Shown: positions 1 to 8,700, counted from the first letter of the stretch. The stretch: 13,219 nt of DNA from an uncultured Clostridia bacterium (GCA_946539105.1 CAMNHG010000030.1:1-13219), one strand, 5' to 3'. The notes: generated from the sequence alone by a model not told the origin. Made by a program: numbers and translations.

Positions 1-1193
1 TTTTCGCCGTAGTACGACCACGCGATAACCGTTGTAAACGCGAACAGCGGAAGGATAATCGAGAATACCGCCGTACCCAGTCCGCCGAAGTTGTCCGAGA
101 ACATCGTCATACTCATAACGCTGTCCTCCATCTTGGCGTCCAGCTTTGTAACGTCAAAGGTTGTCAGGAACATAAGCGCGGTCAGCGTGCATATAACAAA
201 GGTGTCAAAGAACACCTCAAATACACCCCAAAGTCCCTGCTTAACAGGCTCTCTTGTTTCGGAAGCCGAGTGGGCGATAACCGAAGAACCCAGTCCGGCT
301 TCGTTTGAGAATACTCCGCGCGCCATACCTTTTTTGATTACCTCGGCAAAGGTGTAGCCGAGGATTCCGCCGCCGACTGCCTGGAAGTTAAACGCCTTTT
401 CAAAGATAAGACCGAAGGTTCTCGGAATGTTGTTAAAGTGAATACAAATTGCCGTAACCGACATAATTATAAAAATAAGCGACATAAACGGAACGAGCAT
501 AGAGGCTACCTTGCCGATACGCTGAATACCGCCGATAATAACAATACCCGCAATAATCGCCACGCCGATGCCGATAAACAGCTTTATCATATCTCCGCCC
601 TCGGTAAGACCGGTACGGGCAAGAGCTTCGTTAATTGTGCCCGAAATTTTGTTGGTCTGAACGCCGCTCATACCGATAGCCGCGAACATACAGAAAATCG
701 CCGCCATATATCCCAGCCACTTCCACTTTAAGCCGTAGGCTATGTAGTAGAACGCTCCGCCGGAGATGTTGCCGTTTTTGTCCTTTTTGCGGTAGTAAAG
801 ACCGAGCACATTCTCGGAGTAGTTTGTCACCATTCCGAAGAAAGCCGAAATCCACATCCAGAACACCGCTCCGGGACCGCCTGTTAAAATAGCGGAAACA
901 ACGCCGACGATATTGCCGGTGCCGACCGTGCCCGAAATCGCGGTAGAGAATGCCTCGAACTGAGAAACAGACTTAACTCTCGAATCTTTTTGACGTTTTT
1001 TGCCGATACTTTTTACCGCAGGGACAATCGTAGAGTTTAGCGAATCGCCGAACTTGCGAACCTGTAAACACTTTGTGCGGATTGTAAGTAAAACGCCTGT
1101 GCCCAGAATCAGAATGATAACAGGCCAACCCCATACAATGCCGTTGAGAAAGCTGTTTACGTCCTCAACGGTTTTCAGGAAACTTTCCCACAT
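1..1193 (-). CDS. Alanine/glycine:cation symporter (AGCS family), 3' end cut by window edge
   Basis: Integral membrane transporter that takes up alanine or glycine with Na+ or H+ (role known for the family). The minus-strand reading frame is open from an ATG at 1193 to the window edge, giving 397 codons of a usual 450-500. Visible family motifs are SGTVGTGNI (about residues 87-95), GGPGAVFWMW (105-114), the signature RGVFSNEAGLGSS (about 290-302) followed by AHSASE and QGLWGVFEVFFDT, and FAFTTVIAWSYYGE at the cut end. Hydrophobic segments alternate with short loops throughout, as expected for a LeuT-fold carrier. The start is preceded by GGAG 13 nt upstream, a rather long spacing; no better in-frame start is seen. 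A glycine riboswitch in the leader points to glycine as a substrate. Relatives are named alsT, glyP or agcS; orthology cannot be decided here, so no symbol is given. Confidence 0.94.
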   Translation of the reverse strand, partial: MWESFLKTVEDVNSFLNGIVWGWPVIILILGTGVLLTIRTKCLQVRKFGDSLNSTIVPAVKSIGKKRQKDSRVKSVSQFEAFSTAISGTVGTGNIVGVVSAILTGGPGAVFWMWISAFFGMVTNYSENVLGLYYRKKDKNGNISGGAFYYIAYGLKWKWLGYMAAIFCMFAAIGMSGVQTNKISGTINEALARTGLTEGGDMIKLFIGIGVAIIAGIVIIGGIQRIGKVASMLVPFMSLIFIIMSVTAICIHFNNIPRTFGLIFEKAFNFQAVGGGILGYTFAEVIKKGMARGVFSNEAGLGSSVIAHSASETREPVKQGLWGVFEVFFDTFVICTLTALMFLTTFDVTKLDAKMEDSVMSMTMFSDNFGGLGTAVFSIILPLFAFTTVIAWSYYGE

Positions 1194-1224
1194 TTTTTAC
1201 ATCTTACTCCTTTTTTTCGAACCG

Positions 1225-1256
1225 CAAAAGAAAAAGCCAGCAACGCGCGCTGACTT
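1225..1256 (-). terminator. Riboswitch expression-platform terminator
   Basis: On the minus strand AAGTCAGC (1249-1256) pairs with GCTGGCTT (1234-1241) over a 7-nt loop, giving 8 bp with one T-G pair, followed by TTTTTCTTTT. It lies between the glycine aptamer and the symporter ribosome binding site, so it is best read as the attenuator of the riboswitch. The 5' arm can also pair with GCTGAC at 1363-1368 upstream of the aptamer, a candidate antiterminator. Confidence 0.85.
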
Positions 1257-1275
1257 AATATACAGGTAAAACCAT

Positions 1276-1358
1276 CTCCGTCCTTTTGCCTGAGAGATTA
1301 GCGCGAAGTTTAAAACCTCGCGTTTGCACCTTCGGCACTCAAATGAGCTTCTCCGGAG
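1276..1358 (-). ncRNA. Glycine riboswitch aptamer (gcvT motif), single copy
   Basis: Cis-acting RNA in the leader of the symporter gene. Read on the minus strand it has the conserved GCCGAAGG (1329-1336) and CTCTCAGGCAAAAGGAC (1280-1296) blocks of glycine aptamers. P1 is formed by CTCCG (1354-1358) with CGGAG (1276-1280). A variable arm pairs 1314-1321 with 1303-1310 (8 bp, one G-U) around a 3-nt loop. Only one complete aptamer is visible; the rest of the leader on either side lacks a second GCCGAAGG or CAGGCAAAAGGAC block, so this is a singlet rather than the classical tandem. It is followed by a terminator hairpin, which suggests control by premature termination. Glycine switches on AGCS transporter genes are known, and at least some are OFF switches; the direction here is not determined. 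Confidence 0.93.
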
Positions 1359-1424
1359 TTTCGTCAGCAGACAGTCATAACCGAATATTTCTGAATGCGT
1401 CGTCCGATATTTTATTTTGTTAAT

Positions 1425-1453
1425 ATTTTATCATATTAATACACTTTGGTCAA
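1425..1453 (-). promoter_or_regulatory. Sigma-A promoter of the riboswitch-symporter transcript
   Basis: On the minus strand TTGACC (1448-1453) and TAAAAT (1425-1430) are separated by 17 nt, close to consensus. Transcription would start near 1418 and give a leader of about 225 nt containing the aptamer and attenuator. Confidence 0.85.
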
Positions 1454-1465
1454 GTATCATCGCGC

Positions 1466-1502
1466 AAAAAACACACCCGCGGAATAAAACTCCGCGGGTG
1501 TG
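1466..1502 (-). terminator. Intrinsic terminator of the minus-strand operon
   Basis: CACACCCGCGGA (1472-1483) and TCCGCGGGTGTG (1491-1502) form a perfect 12-bp GC-rich stem with a 7-nt loop. On the minus strand it is followed by TTTTTT (1466-1471). It lies 16 nt beyond the stop of the 41-residue peptide gene and directly upstream of the symporter promoter, so it ends the operon and insulates the riboswitch. The plus-strand side has no comparable T run. Confidence 0.92.
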
Positions 1503-1518
1503 AAAGTTTAATTAATAA

Positions 1519-1644
1519 TTATTTACCGAAGTTTGGCAGCTCGTTCTCCTCAGGTTTATAATGCAGCTCGCTTGTAGTAATCACGTCGCCGGTTTGAAAT
1601 TCAATTATTTCAAGCTCTGCGCGCTCATATATTTCTTTTGTCAT
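1519..1644 (-). CDS. 41-residue acidic peptide, coupled to the upstream secreted-protein gene
   Basis: A small gene with a strong ribosome binding site. GGAGGG lies 6 nt before the ATG at 1644, immediately after the TAA of the 1302-residue protein gene, so translation is probably coupled (13 nt between stop and start). The same frame stays open upstream to an ATG at 1734, but the internal start has the Shine-Dalgarno and is preferred. The peptide begins MTKEIYERAELEIIEF, continues with QTGDVITTSE, and ends ENELPNFGK. It is acidic, lacks cysteine, and has no signal peptide or membrane segment. Short peptides with a YE(K/R)xELEIIEF...DVITTS pattern are, to my knowledge, common unassigned products in gut clostridia. 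The first half loosely resembles the YxxPxL leader motif of some RiPP precursors, but no modification enzyme is in view. Function unknown. Confidence 0.72.
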   Translation of the reverse strand: MTKEIYERAELEIIEFQTGDVITTSELHYKPEENELPNFGK

Positions 1645-1657
1645 TTCAATCCCTCCG

Positions 1658-4600
1658 TTATGACTTAAAGTAATCTTTTGCGGCGACGGTATAGAGGTAA
1701 AACGCCCTGACAACATTTTTAAGATTTTCATCATCAGTGCCGCTGTTTAGAACATTGTAGCAGTATTTCATAGGACTATAAGTTACCGTACCTGCGTTTT
1801 GATTATTTATCATAATGGTGACGGTATAATCCTCCTGAGCCTTGCCCGATGGAATATTTCTGATACGCGCAACAAGGTAATCTCCGTTTTCTTCGGTTTC
1901 TACCATATTGGTATCGCAAACAAAGCTCAGCGGCTTATCGCTGATAAACAGCAGTGAAAGCGTGGTTTCCGAGTTAAGGGATAGGGAAGTGCTCTCAAAG
2001 CTGATGCCGTCAACCGTTATGTGTTCGGTAAATGTTCTGTCGCCGATTGTCTCGGCGGTTACGTGGCTTACATTCTTTTCTTCATCGGTCAGCAAACCGT
2101 CGCTTGCAAGGTCGTCGCTGTTTTTGTCAAAGTAAATCTGCGCGTATGAGCTGTAGTTGAGCAGGTTTTTTACAAGCGGAACAGCCTTTTTGAAATCAGA
2201 ATCCTCATCCTGATGTTCAAGCAGATACTTTGCGTAGTCCTTGACCGAATAGGTGTATTCCTTGCCTTTTGTATCATTTTCAGGCTCAAAAAGCCGCGCC
2301 TTGATTTGCGAGGTGACTTCTTTTGCCGCGACGTTGCACTTGAATACATAATATGTTTTGCCGTTAACAATCGTTTGCCGCGCGTACGGCTGTGATTCGT
2401 CAGCTTGCTGATTTACGTAAACAATCTGATTACCGGGCTCACCGTTTTTGGGTATCGTAAAGTGCATATACGCGGTGTTGCTGCTTGCGATATTACTGTC
2501 CAAATCCATATAGAAGTTAACGCCGATGTCGCCGTCGAGCGAAAGCGAATAACCTGCCAGCTTTGCGCCGAGGTCATCGGGCTCAAACTCCGCCTTGATT
2601 CTAACCGGATTGTCGGGCATTGTAAAGGTCTTTGATTCATCTTCAACCGGGTATGTAACCGAGGAATCGTCATATTTTTCAACGTTGATATACTTTAGGC
2701 GGTAGCCGTCACCGGGCGTAACAGTAATCGTTACAGTTTCATTCTGAGCGGCAAAATCCTTATCGACGGTTACTGTGCCGTTTGTAATTCCGCTGTCAAC
2801 GACAACCTTTGACTTTTTGGTGTATGAAGCCGTATAAACAGCGTCGTCTGTTACAGCCGTAACCTCGGGAGTCCATCCGCTGAAGTCGTATTTATAAAGC
2901 TCTCCGCCGTCTTTTGCGGGATTTTCACTTCCGTAGGAGGGAACAAGCCCTTCTTCAACGGTATCGGTTTTCAGCACAGTTCCGTCGTCGCTTTTCCACG
3001 TCACCGTATGACTCGGAATACTAAGAGGAACAATGTATTTACCTGCGATTTTGGTTGAGCTGATTTCACCTGCTCTGAAAGTTTCAGCCTCATTATTTTT
3101 ATTCTTGAAAGACCTTAGCAGTGTAACACTTCCGCCGTAACTGTTAGAGTAAATAGTGTCATCGTCATTTGTCCAGCTGAGGTTAATTATTGAGCTGTTG
3201 CCTGAACCGCTGCCTATGCCCGGCAGACGTTTGGTGGCGTGATCTTTATCTGTGCCGCCGTAGGCGCAAACATAGCCGCCCTGAATATTTACCTCGGCAG
3301 GTGTATTGTTACTTCCTATCGCGGCACTGTTTGTTCCTCCGTGCGCCTCGGTACGACCTCCGCTTATTGTAACGGTAATGATTTGAGATGAATTTCCGCC
3401 GCCTATACCTGCGCCGTATTCTCCTCCCGTCGAAGTAATATTTCCGTCTGAAATTTTAATTTCGGTTTTTCTGCTTTCGAATCCGCCGCCTATGCCGGCA
3501 CCGTTTGTGCCGCCTTTAGCGTTATTAATTGTGCCGCCTTCAATGGAAATATTGCATAAGCCGCTATCGCCCGAGCCTATTCCGGCACCGTTTGTGCCGC
3601 CCTTTGCGTTTTCTATTGTGCAACCTTTGAGCTCAACGGTGCATATGCCGTTGCGTCCGCTGCCTATTGCCGCCGCGTTGCTTCCGCCGTCGGATTCTTT
3701 GATAATGCCGTTGGTTAAGTCGCATTCGGCAGTACCGTTCAGTCCGCTGCCTATTGCCGCGCCGTTTTCGCCGCCGACAGCTTTTTCGATTACTCCGGCG
3801 TTAAATGTAATCTTGGCAGAGCCGTACTGACCGCTGCCGATTCCGGCTGCGTTTTCTCCGCCTGTGGCTGAAATGGTTGTTCCGTTGATTTCGACTGTGC
3901 TGACAGAAACTTTTGAATTTTCATTATCGCTCGCGCTGCCGCCGATACCTGCAGCGTATTGTCCGCCTGTGGCGTTAACTTTTCCGTCACTTAAGGTGCT
4001 GAGCGTTACATAACCGGCAGCGTTATATCCTCCGCCGATTCCCGCTCCGTAAGTTCCGCCGGTCGCGGTAACCGTACCGCCTTCGACTGATACCGTACCG
4101 CTGCTGTTGCTTCCACCGCCTATGCCGGCAGCGTATTGTCCGCCTTTCGCGGTGATTTTGCCGCCGACCAGTTTTATTGTACCGCTGTTCTTTTCTTCTT
4201 CACCGCCTATGCCCGCGCTTCCGCTTACATTTTCGGCGTTGCTGATTAATACTCCGCTTCTCATCTCCTGACCGTAAACCGTCAGGCTGCTGCCCTCGGT
4301 TACGGTAATTCCCGATAACGCGTTTAAGGATTTGTTATCGCAAAGAATGAGAAAAACATCTCCTACGCAGGTAATTCGGTTTGTAAAGGTAACATCGCTT
4401 TCCAGTGCGTACCAGCCGCCTGCTAAGGATGTAAATTCACTGCTTACAAAAATGGGATCATATGAGTATTGAGTTGTCCAGTTTTCATCTATGTAAGGTA
4501 TTGTTTGACCTGAATGCTTAAACGGAGGAACAAGCGTTTTATGCTCCAGAGGGTGTGGTGATGAACCTGAGGGATTGTTGTATGTACCTTTGGCATACAG

Positions 4601-5566
4601 TTCCTGATTATCCGCGCATATAAAATCATTTACGAGCACAACATCGGCGTAAATACCGTAAAAATAATACTTATCGTTAACGCTTGACCAGTTTAAATTA
4701 ACAGGAGAAGCGGAAGCTATGCCGGCTGTGTCGGCATGAACATCGCCGCCGGTTATATTAATTATTGTACCGTCGCCGCCGATAGATTGCTTGTTGCCTT
4801 CTGCCTGCGTGGTCTGAGGCTGATTATTATTAGCGTATGCCTTTACGGTTCCGCCTGTGATTTTTATATTCATAACCGCGTTGCCGTCGCACATAAGGTC
4901 AAGCAAAGCACCTTCGCCGATACCTGCTGCGTGTGTTCCGCCGGTCGCGGTAACTGTACCGCCGTTGATATATACGCCGTCTTTGTCTGTTGTGCCGCAG
5001 GCTGACGAATCGGATAACGCTCCGCTTCCTATGCCGGCACCGCCGTTTTCTCCGGTAGAATTAACCGTACCGCCGTTTATGGTGACTTTACCGGAAAATC
5101 CGTTTTTACCGCCGCCGATACCCGCGGCGTTTATTCCGCCGAGTATGTTAACGGTACCGCCGTTAACGGTAAGCGCGGAAAGACTTTCGCCGTTGTTTCC
5201 GCCGATACCGGCGTTGTTTTCTTCAGCGGCATCAATAACAAGAGTTCCTTTGCCGCCGATAGTAAGAGACGAATCTCCGGTTACGTGAAACCCCTTTTTA
5301 ACCGTCAGCGTTACACCCTCGGTGAGATTTAATTTAACATCGCCGTTGCAGTTAATACGGTTGTTAACCGTTAAATCATACGATGATGTATATGTTCCGA
5401 CGCTAAGCGATGTAGTGTCAGCAGTCAGCTGAATACCGTCTGCAACCTGTGCGTTTTCGTCCTCCGCCGCGTAAACGGAGAAGGGGAGAGCAGTGAATAT
5501 GCTTAATATCAGCACTACCGACAACAGGATGCTCACGGCTTTTTTGCGCGTTTTATTACGTTGCAT
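1658..5566 (-). CDS. Large secreted beta-helix-like protein with AGIGGG repeats and InlB-type repeats
   Basis: Exported 1302-residue protein with no recognised catalytic domain. An N-terminal signal peptide (KTRKK, then a hydrophobic core, cleavage near residues 33-34 after VYAA) is followed by two related modules. Each begins with an NRI(N/T)C-GDV strand-rich segment, carries a glycine-rich AGIG(G/S)G array (about 117-283 and 450-785), and closes with an NL(N/S)W segment (about 289 and 794). Next are two divergent InlB B-repeat-like domains (about 853-917 and 919-997). The C-terminal region of about 300 residues contains LSLDGDIGVNFYMDL, VNGKTYYVFKCNVAAKE and YTYSVKDYAKYLL, a type that recurs in Ruminococcus-like surface proteins. 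The repeats suggest a right-handed beta-helix or solenoid (inference). There is no dockerin, LPXTG or SLH domain, so attachment is unexplained. Start: AGGAGG lies 11 nt before the ATG at 5566 and 5 nt before an in-frame TTG at 5572; the ATG is preferred, but TTG cannot be excluded. First gene of an operon with the 41-residue peptide gene. Confidence 0.9.
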   Translation of the reverse strand: MQRNKTRKKAVSILLSVVLILSIFTALPFSVYAAEDENAQVADGIQLTADTTSLSVGTYTSSYDLTVNNRINCNGDVKLNLTEGVTLTVKKGFHVTGDSSLTIGGKGTLVIDAAEENNAGIGGNNGESLSALTVNGGTVNILGGINAAGIGGGKNGFSGKVTINGGTVNSTGENGGAGIGSGALSDSSACGTTDKDGVYINGGTVTATGGTHAAGIGEGALLDLMCDGNAVMNIKITGGTVKAYANNNQPQTTQAEGNKQSIGGDGTIINITGGDVHADTAGIASASPVNLNWSSVNDKYYFYGIYADVVLVNDFICADNQELYAKGTYNNPSGSSPHPLEHKTLVPPFKHSGQTIPYIDENWTTQYSYDPIFVSSEFTSLAGGWYALESDVTFTNRITCVGDVFLILCDNKSLNALSGITVTEGSSLTVYGQEMRSGVLISNAENVSGSAGIGGEEEKNSGTIKLVGGKITAKGGQYAAGIGGGSNSSGTVSVEGGTVTATGGTYGAGIGGGYNAAGYVTLSTLSDGKVNATGGQYAAGIGGSASDNENSKVSVSTVEINGTTISATGGENAAGIGSGQYGSAKITFNAGVIEKAVGGENGAAIGSGLNGTAECDLTNGIIKESDGGSNAAAIGSGRNGICTVELKGCTIENAKGGTNGAGIGSGDSGLCNISIEGGTINNAKGGTNGAGIGGGFESRKTEIKISDGNITSTGGEYGAGIGGGNSSQIITVTISGGRTEAHGGTNSAAIGSNNTPAEVNIQGGYVCAYGGTDKDHATKRLPGIGSGSGNSSIINLSWTNDDDTIYSNSYGGSVTLLRSFKNKNNEAETFRAGEISSTKIAGKYIVPLSIPSHTVTWKSDDGTVLKTDTVEEGLVPSYGSENPAKDGGELYKYDFSGWTPEVTAVTDDAVYTASYTKKSKVVVDSGITNGTVTVDKDFAAQNETVTITVTPGDGYRLKYINVEKYDDSSVTYPVEDESKTFTMPDNPVRIKAEFEPDDLGAKLAGYSLSLDGDIGVNFYMDLDSNIASSNTAYMHFTIPKNGEPGNQIVYVNQQADESQPYARQTIVNGKTYYVFKCNVAAKEVTSQIKARLFEPENDTKGKEYTYSVKDYAKYLLEHQDEDSDFKKAVPLVKNLLNYSSYAQIYFDKNSDDLASDGLLTDEEKNVSHVTAETIGDRTFTEHITVDGISFESTSLSLNSETTLSLLFISDKPLSFVCDTNMVETEENGDYLVARIRNIPSGKAQEDYTVTIMINNQNAGTVTYSPMKYCYNVLNSGTDDENLKNVVRAFYLYTVAAKDYFKS
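3205..4220 (-). repeat. Protein-coding tandem array with a 29-codon period (AGIGGG repeat)
   Basis: Within the 1302-residue protein, twelve AGIG(G/S)-type motifs follow one another. Successive spacings are about 28, 31, 35, then 29 codons in each of six consecutive units. The unit consensus is roughly AGIGSG-xxG-(strand)-GGTI-xxAxGGTNG. At DNA level the segments starting at 3489 and 3576 (87 bp apart) are nearly identical over about 35 bp, which indicates recent unit duplication. A shorter related array of about six motifs lies nearer the N-terminus (about 4710-5220). Confidence 0.88.
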
Positions 5567-5603
5567 TATCAATTATACCTCCTATACATATTATTACATC
5601 ATA

Positions 5604-5612
5604 ATTATATCA
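5604..5612 (-). promoter_or_regulatory. Extended -10 promoter of the beta-helix protein operon
   Basis: On the minus strand TGA-TATAAT (5604-5612) is a perfect extended -10 element. The -35 position 17 nt upstream reads AAATTT and is weak, which is tolerated with a TGn extension. The start site would be near 5597, leaving a roughly 30-nt leader with AGGAGG. Confidence 0.6.
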
Positions 5613-5621
5613 CAAAGTGAT
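5609..5621. promoter_or_regulatory. Inverted repeat overlapping the minus-strand promoter (possible operator)
   Basis: ATCAC-AAA-GTGAT is a 5-bp inverted repeat with a 3-nt centre that abuts the extended -10 element. A second short palindrome, GGAAA-A-TTTCC, lies at 5624-5634. Either could bind a regulator of the divergent pair. The arms are short and the region is AT-rich, so chance is a real alternative. Confidence 0.25.
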
Positions 5622-5702
5622 TTGGAAAATTTCCGATAATGAATTATAATTAGTAAATTCAATGTGATTTTATCAGTTTTTTGTGTTTTTAAATTATAAA
5701 TC

Positions 5703-5732
5703 TGGACAAAACCTACAGCAATTTGTTATAAT
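5703..5732 (+). promoter_or_regulatory. Sigma-A promoter of the dockerin protein gene
   Basis: TGGACA (5703-5708) and TATAAT (5727-5732) are spaced by 18 nt. The start site would be near 5739, leaving a short leader that contains AAGGAGG (5753-5759), 6 nt before the ATG at 5766. This promoter and the minus-strand one lie about 100 bp apart, facing away from each other. Confidence 0.78.
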
Positions 5733-5765
5733 AATAACGTATATTTTTATAGAAGGAGGACAAAT

Positions 5766-8700
5766 ATGAAGAAGTTTTTAAAACCGGCGGTTGCAATTCT
5801 GCTCTGCGCGGTAATGATTCTCGGAATCTTGCCAACGGCTATGGCGGCGCAAACCGACGGAAAACGTTCTTACACACGCCTTGCGGATTTAAGTAAGCTG
5901 GAAGAACAGTATCTTTCTGACAGCGAGGCACGCTCCGCGGAATATCCGAACGGCGCGATAATGATTGTAGAAGCGTCTGCCAAACTGGATATGGGCAAAA
6001 CCTACGCCATTGATATTTTCCGTCAGGGCGGAACAAAGGGCGAGGCCAAAATAAAGCTCTCTACGGTAGACCTGACAGCAGGCTATAATGAGGCTTACCG
6101 CCTTTTCCTTTCCGACGACCTCAGCGAAAACAGCGCGGAGGGCGAGAAAAAGCTATATTACTATCAAACCGGAGTACCTTATATCGCTCGTCTGGGCGAA
6201 GAGGATACCCAATATATGACTCGCGATAACGTTGATAATCTTGACGAAGCGAAAAACGACGCGTCCGAGATTAACGATATGTCAGCGGAGAGTATGCCTC
6301 ATTCAACCGAGACCGTACTCACATTTGCCGAGGGCGAAAACAAGAAAACGGTTTATATCCAAACTATGAAGCCCCGTGAAGTAACCGATGACCTCGAGTT
6401 TATGCTCGCGCTGTCCGACCCCGAGAACTGCTCAATCAGTGCCAATACCTCGGGCGTTTATAAAATTCTCGAAACCCGCGACAAGCCGCAGGCAAAGCTA
6501 AGTATTTCCTCGGACGGCGCAAATCCCGACGACGCCGAGGCGTATATCTCGGTTAAACGCGCAGGAAATCTCGGCGGTTACGATTCCTTCCGCGTTACAA
6601 CAAAGTCAGGTACAGCCAAGGCGGACGAGGACTACACCGCGGTTGCTTTGGATTTGCACTTTATTCCTAATCAGAGCGAGATTAAAGTGCCTGTCACAGT
6701 ACTTGACGGTGCCGAAAACGGCGAGAGCTTTACAGCCGAGCTGTCCGATGTATCGGGCAACGCCGTTGCCGAAAACAGCGTTACCGAAGTTGTTTTTGAC
6801 AGCAAGAAGGACGCGAGCGGAGAGTTGCTCGGAGAAGAGAGTAAAAATTACGTCTCCGATATGACCTATAAGCTAAACGACGTTAACTACAGACAGTATG
6901 AGTTTGTAGATTTGCAAAAGATGAACGCTTACAAGGTGCTGGGCGATTGGCACGAAGCCACATTTAGTAAGGATAAAGGTTATTACGAAGTAGGCTACAG
7001 CGTTTGCTTCTGCGGAAATAGCCACACCAGCATAGCGCGTTCCGATTATCCGCTTGATATGTACGGCGTTAATAAGGCGGAGGTTTGCTTTGACGAACGT
7101 TCGGGTTCTATGAAAGCCGATACAGGTGTAATCTGCTTTGCAAACAACATAAACTTCTCTAATGACGACAAGGGAATGAGCTGGAGAACAAGCAAGTCAA
7201 ACTGCGGCTACTACGATTTGTGGAATGTCGGTCCAAGCCACCTGAGAGAAAGTTTTAAAATCTCCGACCATTCTGCCGGACAGTATCTCTATTTGTGCTG
7301 CTACCGTTCAGCGTGCTGGGGATATGCCGGACTTCGCGTACATAACTACAACGGCAGCAGAGACTGCTCCTTCCGTCTTGAGGCTCAGCCTTACGACGTT
7401 TCAATCAGAAATCCGAATAAGGTAAAGATGTATGTAAACGGCAAGCTCGAGGAAGTTCAGGTTGTAAAGAACTCTCTCTTTACCGACCCCGGCAAAACAA
7501 GTGCTGCCGACACAAACAACGCAACCTTTTACCGCTATGACAAAACCGTCATCAAAGCCGATGTGGATTCAAAATACGGCTCGGGAACGCTAAAGGGAAT
7601 CCGTTTTATCGATTCCAACGACGAGTCAAGAGTTTCGGAAACTATTTCTTTATTAAAAGATAATAAATTTGAGCTCACACCTGAAATTCTCAGAAAATAC
7701 GAAAGCTATTTCCGCGGCAATAAGATTATTATCGAACCTGTTGTAGAATTTGATCCCGTCAACTTCTCGGTGCAGAGCTACGAGGATAAAGCCACAGGCG
7801 TAAAGTTTGAGGCAGACAACGCCAACCACACCGGTAAATACACCGTTAACGGTCAGGATTACGGAACTGTCAGCTGGAGCTATGACAGCAGCAGAAACGG
7901 CAAGTACTTTGACGGAGACGAGCTTACCTTTACTTTTAAGCCCTCCGCTTTAGGCGTAAGCGAAACCGTTAATTATATGTATTGCTATTCCGACACAGAG
8001 GCGGGTCTTGAAAAAGCGGACGATCACACGGTCAGCAACGAAGCCAAGGACTCCCTTAACATAACGCTTGAAAATAAATATTTCAGGGTTACGCCGTTTA
8101 TTGTGAACAAAAAGTCCCAGACAAGGCTTGTTGTAAGCAATCCCGACAACGGCGACTTCACCTCGAAGGGCACAAAATATTGTACTATAGACTCATCGGG
8201 CAAGGCGATTGTCAACGGCATATATATCAACAACGCTAACACATCAGTGGATACCTCATTTGACAATATCCAATGCGGCTCGCGTATTGATCTTACCGCA
8301 CAGCCGAAAGAGGGTTACTACGCAGTATGGAAATATACCAGCTCGGTAACTCATCAGGAAATGACCTATTTAGGCAATACCTTTAATTTTATTGTGCAAA
8401 ACCCGTCTATGGTCAACGATAATTATGTTACGCTGACCTTTGAAAAGGTTGAGGAAAATATCCACAAGCCGCTTAAGGGTAAAATTGTCATTCCCGAAAG
8501 CACTATTCTTCATCCTGCTTCTTCAACAGATAACAAAAAAGTTCCTGCAGAGGGCGCGTTAATTTATATGGACGGTTTTGTCGGAAAGGCTGATAAAAAC
8601 GGTCAGTTTATGCTTAAGCAGGATTTGAGCAAAACCGATTACTCTATGATTCAGCTCGGCGCGTTTAAGCTGAACCAGCGAAATTACACGCAGACAAACC

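Noticed and set aside
91..1269. Plus-strand open frames over the symporter region
   Set aside because: They lie opposite the clearly coding AGCS frame, which has intact family signatures, and the plus frames have no ribosome binding sites or recognisable products.
1259..1418. Second (tandem) glycine aptamer
   Set aside because: Neither flank of the aptamer contains another GCCGAAGG or CAGGCAAAAGGAC block; a degenerate ghost aptamer cannot be excluded by eye.
1519..1734. 71-residue version of the small peptide starting at 1734
   Set aside because: The first 30 residues overlap the end of the large gene in another frame and have no ribosome binding site, while the start at 1644 has GGAGGG at good spacing.
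3492..5288. Proline-rich plus-strand frames (3492-3830 and 4857-5288)
   Set aside because: The PPxPIPAAF pattern is just the antisense of the glycine-rich AGIGGG array; they are shadows created by its repeated codons.
5643..5675. Shared AATTATAAT...TGTGATTTTA words between the divergent promoter region and 13121-13146
   Set aside because: Both regions are AT-rich, spacing differs, and the words do not occupy equivalent promoter positions, so chance similarity is likely.
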